Assembly: GCF_001028135.1 (NCBI RefSeq)
Contig: NZ_LDNM01000039.1
Coordinates: 1-35,070, forward strand
Reading direction: 5' to 3'
Source: Xenorhabdus griffiniae
GTDB taxonomy: Bacteria; Pseudomonadota; Gammaproteobacteria; Enterobacterales; Enterobacteriaceae
Length of the DNA: 35,070 bases
In this document: in pieces, positions 29,104 through 35,070 of the stretch
Layout: each line of letters begins with the position of its first letter
Position numbering within the stretch: the stretch's first letter is position 1
Position numbers and translations under genes: made by a program
Notes under the pieces: generated by a model
Told to the model about the DNA's origin: nothing
The model's database searches: none
The model's input: only the letters and a program-made list of their open reading frames with translations

Positions 29104-29370
29104 TCAGGTACGGGAACAGGTACAATAACCAACAAAGGCGAGCGTAAGCGGTGATGGATCATCGGGGTGGGTGATGTTGTCAACATGATATATGGTTTTA
29201 CGGTAGATAACGGAGTAACCATCATTTTTAATGAGAAACAATTTCCCAGTTACTGCGCGGTATTTGATTGAAAGCCCGTTACCGGTGGTAATGGTAAAAC
29301 CGCATTTCTCGCCAACAGCAACGGGTTTCGGTTCACCGTAATAACCACGGCATTTTTCACAACGTTCCAT
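29104..29370 (-). CDS. Small Cys-containing phage protein, 88 aa
   Basis: Starts MERCEKCRGYYGEPKPVAVG with a C-x-x-C pair and ends FVGYCTCSRT with a C-x-C pair, suggesting a zinc ribbon, around a beta-rich core (TGKLFLIKNDGYSVIYRKTI). AGGA lies 11 nt before ATG 29370. It follows the polymerase stop by 7 bp. A TTG at 29406 would extend it into the polymerase gene. No family recognised. Confidence 0.68.
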   Translation of the reverse strand: MERCEKCRGYYGEPKPVAVGEKCGFTITTGNGLSIKYRAVTGKLFLIKNDGYSVIYRKTIYHVDNITHPDDPSPLTLAFVGYCTCSRT

Positions 29371-29377
29371 AAACCAT

Positions 29378-31444
29378 TCAATCCTTTCTGTATCGATATG
29401 CCTCAAATCCGCCAGCGCTCAGAGGTAGGTCTGGCGCCCAATCGGGATTTGTAGCGAGTAATGAGCTGAGATGCTCATGGGAGTAATCGGGGGTGTCAGG
29501 CGCTTCCGTCAACACTTCATCATGTACGGTTAGCACAATGTCATAGCCCGCGTAGCCAATGAGTGGCATGTTACCTGCCAGTACATCACGTGCCGCGGCC
29601 TGTGTGACGTTTTCGACCAGTTTCCCGCCGTAGGTTTTGAGCCGTTGCCATTTGCGGCTGTACGGGTTAGTGCCCATGTAACTGATCTGCCCGTCATCGA
29701 GACGAGGTGAGGGATAACACACCGCGCGGCCAGATGGCAGAACAATACGGAGCCAGGCGCCATCGCGGCGAACTCGCAATTTACGGCAAGGAATAGTGAT
29801 ACTAGGTGAACTGATAGCGCGCTTCACAGCCTCTTCCAGCTCATACCAGAACGGCACGGTTGCGGTATGGGCATTACGCCACATGCGCTTTAGCGAATCA
29901 CAGGTAATGAAAACCCGCTCGCTCAGTCCGTAAGTCTGATTTTGTTCGACCGATTGTTTATACCAATTCATCGCATTCCGCTGAACTGAGACAGGAATGT
30001 TGGGTAACGCAGCGGTCGCCAGTTCGTCTAAATCGAGTGCATAGGTGAGGGCGAATGTGACAAACGCAGCGACGCCACCGCCGTAACCTAGCCCCAGTTC
30101 CATGACTTTACCGATCTGGCGCTGGTCTTTTGTGACGCCCTCTGGCTCGATGTTGAATGCGCGGGCGTAGGCTAATTTGTAGAGGTCTGCGCCAATACCG
30201 CTATCGTATTCGCTAAACGCTCGTAGTTTCCAGTCTTCACCCGCCAGCCACGCGAGCATTCGCCCCTCAATGTTGGACAGGTCACTAACGACGAGCTTCT
30301 TGCCGTTCGGCGCGATGATAACACCACGTAATGCCGAACTGGTCAGTTCCATGATGTTGTCAAACAGCAGATCCGCGCAGTCAGATTTCAACGCCTCAAT
30401 ACCTGTGTCAATAGTGGCCTGATTGAGGGTGGCTCTCGGTAAATTTTGGGGCTGGAATAGGCGTCCTGCCCAACGTCCGGTACGTGATGCGCCACAAAAT
30501 TGTAGTGTTCCACGTAATCGCCCATCGGCGCTTATCCCGTTCATTAGCGCTTTGTATTTACTGGTACTGGTAGTGCTGGCTTGTAACCGGATGGTGAGCA
30601 ATTCCCGTAACGCGACGGGTAGATCGGGGTCTGCTATGCGTCGTTCCAATGTGCTTTTTTGCATATCAGGTAATTCAATACCAAAGGCCGTGGTGATATG
30701 CCGTAGCATGGCGTCACGCTGGGTCGCGGCCTGTACATCACCCTCGGTCAATGCCTGCGTGCGTTTTGCCAACCGTTTCTGTTCCTGCTCAACGGCTGCG
30801 ATGGCTGATTTTGCCAACTCGATGTCCATATACACGCCACGGTCATTAATTTGCTGGTCATAGTGCCAGAGTGCCAGCTCATCACCCTGATAGTTCCATT
30901 TGGGTAGGCGTTTATGTACCTCGCGCATGGCGACGATATCTAGCGCTGCGTACTCAACGAACCGTCGCCACTCCTCTGAGTGGGTTTTACTGGTGGCACG
31001 GCGAATGGCGACATTTTTCGGGCGGGGTTTGCAGAATAATTGGATCAGCGCTTTGCCCTCCTTGTCTTTGGCTCTGTCTGATGGGATACCCAGCACCTCA
31101 CACAATGCCCCTAACGCACCAGGTAGACCATGCGCCAGCGCCTGAACCATCGTGTCACGCCAGCGGCTGATATCCAAACGCAACTTCGGCATGTAATGGC
31201 GCAAAACAGTACGGTCAAAGTGGCTGTTATGGGCGAATAGAATAACGGCGGGATCAAGTAAAGTTTTACGTAATTCGGCGGGCATGGATGCGCCACTTAT
31301 GACGTCCCATACCTGAACAGGGTTATTGTTAACCGCCCATGCAAATAGCATAATTTCTGCATGTTCGGCGTAGGTGTGAGTACCATTTTTGATCGGTATC
31401 TCACTGTAGGTTTCGAGGTCGAGCCATAATATCGTGTTATTCAT
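29378..31444 (-). CDS. Family A DNA polymerase with 3'-5' exonuclease, 688 aa
   Basis: Exo [11 protein letters not shown] (Asp9, Glu11), Exo [15 protein letters not shown], Exo [15 protein letters not shown]. Polymerase motif [20 protein letters not shown], motif B region [17 protein letters not shown], motif [10 protein letters not shown]. No 5'-3' exonuclease domain. It is the replicative polymerase of this phage type. The motif B resembles other phage PolA variants rather than E. coli Pol I. ATG 31444 stands 30 bp from a divergent moron. Confidence 0.96.
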   Translation of the reverse strand: MNNTILWLDLETYSEIPIKNGTHTYAEHAEIMLFAWAVNNNPVQVWDVISGASMPAELRKTLLDPAVILFAHNSHFDRTVLRHYMPKLRLDISRWRDTMVQALAHGLPGALGALCEVLGIPSDRAKDKEGKALIQLFCKPRPKNVAIRRATSKTHSEEWRRFVEYAALDIVAMREVHKRLPKWNYQGDELALWHYDQQINDRGVYMDIELAKSAIAAVEQEQKRLAKRTQALTEGDVQAATQRDAMLRHITTAFGIELPDMQKSTLERRIADPDLPVALRELLTIRLQASTTSTSKYKALMNGISADGRLRGTLQFCGASRTGRWAGRLFQPQNLPRATLNQATIDTGIEALKSDCADLLFDNIMELTSSALRGVIIAPNGKKLVVSDLSNIEGRMLAWLAGEDWKLRAFSEYDSGIGADLYKLAYARAFNIEPEGVTKDQRQIGKVMELGLGYGGGVAAFVTFALTYALDLDELATAALPNIPVSVQRNAMNWYKQSVEQNQTYGLSERVFITCDSLKRMWRNAHTATVPFWYELEEAVKRAISSPSITIPCRKLRVRRDGAWLRIVLPSGRAVCYPSPRLDDGQISYMGTNPYSRKWQRLKTYGGKLVENVTQAAARDVLAGNMPLIGYAGYDIVLTVHDEVLTEAPDTPDYSHEHLSSLLATNPDWAPDLPLSAGGFEAYRYRKD

Positions 31445-31474
31445 AATAATTTCATTTAAGTTGGTGAGGAATAC

Positions 31475-32239
31475 ATGGGAAGTTTGAAAAGTAATATTGA
31501 TACCAAGAAACTTATTATTACCGTTGTGATTATGCTTTTTATTTTTACTGCTTGTTATGGTTATATAAAAGCTAAATCAAGAGAATTTGATGGGCCAACT
31601 CAGGAAGAAATATTAAAAACTTGGCCAGATTTGGATGTTATAAAGATCCTTGAGCCTGAGCGATACGATGAATTTTATTCTGCAATTAGAGATTCATATC
31701 TTATTAAAGATAAGGCTGCTAAAAATAGTGCTATTATGAAAAATGTGTTATCACTGAGGAAATGGTTTGATAGTCACTTACCTGAAATACTAAATTATTC
31801 TGCTGATGATGCTGTCAATTATTTTACCAAGTATCGCTCCAAGCTTTTTAATGGCCTGTTAACTATGGACCCCACCGGGATGGAATGTTTTAAGTCATTA
31901 TACCCTAGTGTGCTGGGAGAGCCTGATTTAGATAGAATAGGAAAGTCACTAGGGGATGAAATGAGGCAGGAATCTTATATGGAGGGTTTTATAAACTCAA
32001 TAAAACAGCCCGTTAAAGTTGATAGGTTGCCTGCCTCACAGGTAGAAGAGGCGCTTACTAATATTTACATTAAGTTGATAGAAAGACATGGAGATCTTGT
32101 TACTTCTGAAGACATAAACGAGTTAGCCAAGAATCCTAAATTATCATGTGAAATTCAACGTGATTTTTATGAGTTAATTTCAAAAGAAGATTCGCATCTT
32201 TCTGCTGAAATTACACGTTACCTAAACGGTTCTAAATAA
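31475..32239 (+). CDS. Membrane-anchored or lipoprotein moron, 254 aa
   Basis: Opposite in strand to the surrounding replication genes and clearly more AT-rich. The N-terminus is short and Lys-containing (KSNIDTKK), followed by a hydrophobic stretch 13-31 with FTAC at 24-27, which could be a lipobox, or simply a membrane anchor. The rest is a helical, charged soluble domain ([40 protein letters not shown]). GTGAGGAATAC precedes the ATG. No family recognised. Layout and insertion suggest a lysogen-expressed gene, perhaps exclusion or host fitness. Confidence 0.75.
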   Translation: MGSLKSNIDTKKLIITVVIMLFIFTACYGYIKAKSREFDGPTQEEILKTWPDLDVIKILEPERYDEFYSAIRDSYLIKDKAAKNSAIMKNVLSLRKWFDSHLPEILNYSADDAVNYFTKYRSKLFNGLLTMDPTGMECFKSLYPSVLGEPDLDRIGKSLGDEMRQESYMEGFINSIKQPVKVDRLPASQVEEALTNIYIKLIERHGDLVTSEDINELAKNPKLSCEIQRDFYELISKEDSHLSAEITRYLNGSK

Positions 32240-32253
32240 CTTATAATTAATCT

Positions 32254-32277
32254 TGCCCCGTAATAACTAACGGGGCA
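32254..32277. terminator. Bidirectional hairpin between convergent genes
   Basis: TGCCCCGT-AATAACTA-ACGGGGCA, a perfect 8-bp GC-rich stem. It lies 14 bp after the moron stop and 10 bp after the stop of the convergent Nmad5-like gene. There is no clean T run, so strength is uncertain. Confidence 0.6.
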
Positions 32278-32287
32278 TTCCTTACAT

Positions 32288-32923
32288 TTAACCAACAACC
32301 TCAGTCGGTAACCCAATCATCTCATTGAGTGCGTCACGGCGAACGGCAGGAACTGGTGCAGCTTTCGCCGTTGATTTGGGTAGTAATTCCTCGGCCTCCG
32401 GCCATTCAGTCAACAAACGTTTTACTGTGCGAACTTTGGCTAACGCTGCTTCCACATTATTGGTGATATCCCTCCGTTGGTTTTCTAATTCGTTGTGACG
32501 TTTTTCCAATTCATAGAATTCATTAACTAACGGATTATCGGCTAATATTACATTTTTAACTTTTGGCGTTATTTTAAACACACGTTCACGATATTCACGT
32601 TGTGAATATCGTAGGCTGCCGTTGTAAAATGCTAACACTGAAATGCCCGCTAAATTAATTTCTATATAGCTGGATTCATAAATAGGAAATGCATCTATCC
32701 GCAATGCTGGTGGTATTTTATTAGCTAGTTTTTTAATCTCGGAAATAATATCATTTACCCCCGAATCCATATTCTCGCCGCCGATAGCCTCTATTCGCAC
32801 TTTTTCAGTCCAGTCCGCACGGTCTTTATATAATTGCTCTTCTTTTTCGAAGATACCGGATTTTACCAAAGCGTTTTTAACAATTTCGCTTTTTATATCT
32901 TTAGTTAGTGTTTTTTGTGTCAT
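32288..32923 (-). CDS. Nmad5-like putative nucleotide-modification protein, 211 aa
   Basis: Start LTKDIKSEIVKNALVKSGIF, middle RADWTEKVRIEAIGG and INLAGISVLAFYNG, end VKRLLTEWPEAEELLPKS then LNEMIGLPTE. This series matches the family named Nmad5 in surveys of phage base-modification genes, as I recall it. The biochemical reaction is not established. It lies between the polymerase and the ssDNA-binding protein, consistent with acting on replicating phage DNA. Confidence 0.72.
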   Translation of the reverse strand: MTQKTLTKDIKSEIVKNALVKSGIFEKEEQLYKDRADWTEKVRIEAIGGENMDSGVNDIISEIKKLANKIPPALRIDAFPIYESSYIEINLAGISVLAFYNGSLRYSQREYRERVFKITPKVKNVILADNPLVNEFYELEKRHNELENQRRDITNNVEAALAKVRTVKRLLTEWPEAEELLPKSTAKAAPVPAVRRDALNEMIGLPTEVVG

Positions 32924-32977
32924 GGTTTTTTACCCTAATAAATGCCCCACATAATTATGTGGGGCAATAATGGTTAA

Positions 32978-33538
32978 TTAACTAAAAATATCGGCTTCGG
33001 CTTCGGCGCCTTCGCTGATATCGTCAAAATCATCTACTGATGCAACTCCGCCACCTGCGAATGCGTCGCCGTCTCGGAAGAACTGAACACCGGCCAGTGA
33101 CGCCGAAATGCCTTTGCCGTTATTGTCATAGGCAAAAATATTGATAGTAGCATTCACATAGCAACCTGAATACGGGCGGCCGTCCTGAGCAGTGAGTGGC
33201 GTTCTGTCGCGGTCAATAACCAGCGGACGCGATTTATTACTGGCGGAAATATACATACACCCCGGGTAGCCGTCATAATCGGGTTTATCATCGCCATCAC
33301 GGAAATTAAAACGCATGTTATTTCCGCGAATAGATTTTAAAATAGATTCCGCTTTAGCACCCCATTTTTCAGTTGCCACTTTTTTAATTGCGGCTTCAAT
33401 TTGATTAATTAACTCTTTTTGGCGCTCCTTGTCGATTAAAAAAGTAGAGCGAAATTTAAAATCGCCTTGGCCGTTAACTTGGGTTGCTTCATATAAATCA
33501 GGAAATGCCAAACGTACAATTGGTAATTTAATTTTCAT
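32978..33538 (-). CDS. Enc34-type ssDNA-binding protein (DUF2815), 186 aa
   Basis: KIKLPIVRLAFPDLYEATQV, FRSTFLIDKERQKELINQIE, NNMRFNFRDGDDKPDYDGYP and AYDNNGKGISASLAGVQFF are hallmarks of DUF2815, shown for phage Enc34 to be a single-stranded DNA-binding protein with an OB-like fold. The acidic tail VDDFDDISEGAEAEADIFS resembles the SSB C-terminal tip that recruits partner enzymes. Neighbour of DUF2800, as usual. Confidence 0.92.
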   Translation of the reverse strand: MKIKLPIVRLAFPDLYEATQVNGQGDFKFRSTFLIDKERQKELINQIEAAIKKVATEKWGAKAESILKSIRGNNMRFNFRDGDDKPDYDGYPGCMYISASNKSRPLVIDRDRTPLTAQDGRPYSGCYVNATINIFAYDNNGKGISASLAGVQFFRDGDAFAGGGVASVDDFDDISEGAEAEADIFS

Positions 33539-33571
33539 GCTATTTTGTGCCTGGTTATTGGTTAGATGTAA

Positions 33572-34837
33572 TTATGCGAATATATCGTCTGATATATCGT
33601 CAAAATCATTTATGGGGTTGACGTCCAATGCTGGACGGGGATCGGATTCCGGTACAACAGTGGGTTTACCGTCAGCCCGAATAATAAGGGGTTCCAGTTT
33701 GGCCCATCGGCGCGGGTTGTCCTTTTTAATCAGCTTTTCCGCTTGGGTCGGACTGATAATTTTCTTGGCGTACATCTGGTCTTGTTTGAGCTTAAACGAT
33801 TTCAACATCGCTTCAGCTTCTGACTCTATACCCCAAGAACGGTTGCCCTGTTTACCCTCGACCAGTTTAAATCCTGGTATTGGGTATCCTGCATTCAACT
33901 CATCGCTGACGCGGGCACGGATCGATTTACACCAGTTCTCAACAAACTCTACCTGAGCATATTTGGCAGCGAGTGTTTGGTTGTCATAAAGTGGGATTTG
34001 CGGCTCTAATGGTTGCGTCAGATCGTCAAAATCATCTAAGACAGTGTTCATCACGTGCTTCGCTAATGCAGGGCAATCCGCCTTTGCCTTGCAGAAACGA
34101 CACTGTTTATCGCCTGGGGTGAAACTGTCAGCGGGCAGTGTTTCTACCCCCTCACACTGAGCGATATTGAACATGATAATGACCGATGCGGCGGCATCTC
34201 TGGCGCGTTCCCCAAATTGCCGTAACTCGTCGACATTGACCGTCCATTCTGATACATGGTTTAATCGGGGCTGGTGGATGAATAAACGCACTGTGTTAAA
34301 ATCGTACAACATATCGAACTGATCGAGGGCACCTAGCGCGTATAACATCAACTGCTCATTGCTCTCTGCATCAACACGCACGCCGCGGCCGTATTTCAGG
34401 TCATGGATTTGTAGCTCATTACCGTTGATGATTATCGCGTCCGCCGTGCCGAATGAATTTTCGACGCCAATCACATCGGAAAAATCGACACGTTGCTCGA
34501 CCAACAACTCATTACCCTGAGCCAGCCCCCATACCGTTTCGACATAGTCACCCACTGCCTCCACCATCTCATCATCGACGGTTGGGGTGTTGGGTTTGAG
34601 CAGGACGTTTTGCCCCAGATACTCGGCGGTGGTTTGCCCCATAGTGCAGGGTTTACCTGCTAGTGTCGGGTTTTGGCGATTACGTAATACTGTTTCGGCG
34701 AGGGTATGTGCTGCGGTGCCCTCCAGCGCGAACGGTGATTCGGTATTTGGCAGTCCAGCCTCCATCGCCAGACTGCCATGACAGCGCAACCAGCGATGTG
34801 ATGCTGAGGGGGATAGTTTTGCGTGTACCTCCGGCAT
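33572..34837 (-). CDS. DUF2800 protein, Cas4/RecB-like nuclease family, 421 aa
   Basis: Starts [20 protein letters not shown]. Nuclease-like features: [11 protein letters not shown], then [24 protein letters not shown], i.e. D-x(n)-x-D-x-K as in PD-(D/E)xK folds, and a Cys set ([13 protein letters not shown]) like the Cas4/AddB iron-sulfur region. Probably a recombination or replication nuclease. GGAGGAATAGCT precedes ATG 34837. The C-terminus [12 protein letters not shown] closely copies the tail of the ssDNA-binding protein next door. Confidence 0.9.
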   Translation of the reverse strand: MPEVHAKLSPSASHRWLRCHGSLAMEAGLPNTESPFALEGTAAHTLAETVLRNRQNPTLAGKPCTMGQTTAEYLGQNVLLKPNTPTVDDEMVEAVGDYVETVWGLAQGNELLVEQRVDFSDVIGVENSFGTADAIIINGNELQIHDLKYGRGVRVDAESNEQLMLYALGALDQFDMLYDFNTVRLFIHQPRLNHVSEWTVNVDELRQFGERARDAAASVIIMFNIAQCEGVETLPADSFTPGDKQCRFCKAKADCPALAKHVMNTVLDDFDDLTQPLEPQIPLYDNQTLAAKYAQVEFVENWCKSIRARVSDELNAGYPIPGFKLVEGKQGNRSWGIESEAEAMLKSFKLKQDQMYAKKIISPTQAEKLIKKDNPRRWAKLEPLIIRADGKPTVVPESDPRPALDVNPINDFDDISDDIFA

Positions 34838-34839
34838 AG

Positions 34840-35070
34840 CTATTCCTCCACCCACGCGGCCTCAGCCATTTTTAAAACCTCTGGGAGTTTTTCTGGGGGG
34901 ATATCGCTAACTTTTATAGCTCCAAATTTCTGTACTATGCTGACAGCCTCCCTGCGATACCCCCCTGTTGACAGACGTAATAATGCCTGTCGGGCCTGTT
35001 CAAATATTACTGCGGGATCAACCTCTGGTTCTGGTTCAGGGGTCTGTTTGCCCTCATCCAGCAATGCCAA
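34840..35070 (-). CDS. Hypothetical phage protein, C-terminal 76 residues (start outside window)
   Basis: The frame is open to the right edge; the first codon in view is TTG, so the true start is probably beyond. Visible sequence: a Pro/Glu linker ([12 protein letters not shown]), then [20 protein letters not shown] and [20 protein letters not shown], a helical tail of a type seen at the end of several phage replication-region proteins. Function unknown. Its stop is 2 bp before the DUF2800 start, so same operon. Confidence 0.7.
   Translation of the reverse strand: MALLDEGKQTPEPEPEVDPAVIFEQARQALLRLSTGGYRREAVSIVQKFGAIKVSDIPPEKLPEVLKMAEAAWVEE

Larger units (their letters stand above)
25756..35070. 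mobile_element. Second integrative phage element (partial)
   Basis: It starts at the same tRNA-Leu fragment with an integrase reading towards it, then a minus-strand replication block: DUF4224, SNF2-like helicase, VRR-NUC, family A polymerase, Nmad5-like, DUF2815 and DUF2800 proteins. This set is a recurrent early module of temperate phages unrelated to P2. Structural genes and the far att site lie beyond the right edge. Confidence 0.85.

Noticed and set aside
28896-29225. Longer N-terminus for the ANR-like gene
   Set aside because: The extension is low-complexity and overlaps the upstream gene; ATG 29093 has a ribosome site and matches the family start.
33429-33956. 175-codon plus-strand frame over DUF2815/DUF2800
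   Set aside because: Antisense to two family-matched genes and spans their junction; shadow.

Overview
The window holds two temperate-phage elements lying head to tail at a tRNA-Leu gene, almost certainly in an enterobacterial chromosome. Evidence for the host is indirect: P2-type phage genes, DUF2732/DUF5347/DUF2511-type accessory genes, and a tRNA-Leu(UAA)-like 3' end that closely resembles enterobacterial leuZ. A Morganellaceae host (Xenorhabdus, Photorhabdus, Proteus or Providencia type) is my guess and is weakly supported.

Element 1 (left edge to about 25.8 kb) is a P2-like prophage in the classic P2 order, inverted. Minus strand, right to left: O, N, M, L, X, holin, a non-P2 endolysin, nested Rz/Rz1, R, S, V, W, J, I and the start of fibre gene H. 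Plus strand: P and Q, ending at a strong terminator and a P2-like cos sequence. The late genes M and N, the P-Q pair and the R to H run are tightly packed, with many ATGA overlaps. To the right of cos lies the region that in P2 carries tin and old (the P2 accessory and defence hotspot). Here it carries a C5-cytosine methyltransferase, a 66-aa protein and a 229-aa copy of the ATPase half of terminase gpP with degenerate catalytic motifs. Then come the rolling-circle initiator A, Dam, a chain of small early genes, Cox, an RHH protein, a well-formed early promoter with a palindromic operator, two tandem repressors, three exported proteins and the integrase. The prophage ends at a 55-nt 3' fragment of tRNA-Leu.

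The prophage shows repeated signs of cassette insertion with duplicated edges. A diverged second copy of the dam 3' end flanks a plus-strand moron, a truncated second copy of the int 5' end flanks a lipoprotein gene, and a Cox gene is fused to the start of its neighbour.

Element 2 (from the same tRNA fragment to beyond the right edge) is a second integrative phage. It has an integrase facing the tRNA end, a DUF4224 protein, an SNF2-like helicase, a VRR-NUC nuclease, an ANR-type regulator, a family A DNA polymerase, an Nmad5-like protein, an Enc34-type ssDNA-binding protein (DUF2815) and a DUF2800 nuclease-like protein. A membrane or lipoprotein moron is inserted on the opposite strand. The rest of this element lies outside the window.

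The strongest candidate for something undescribed is the dcm - 66 aa - terminase-ATPase-mimic operon next to cos. Second are the two late promoters whose activator sites both lie 55.5 bp upstream of a start codon that has no Shine-Dalgarno sequence.
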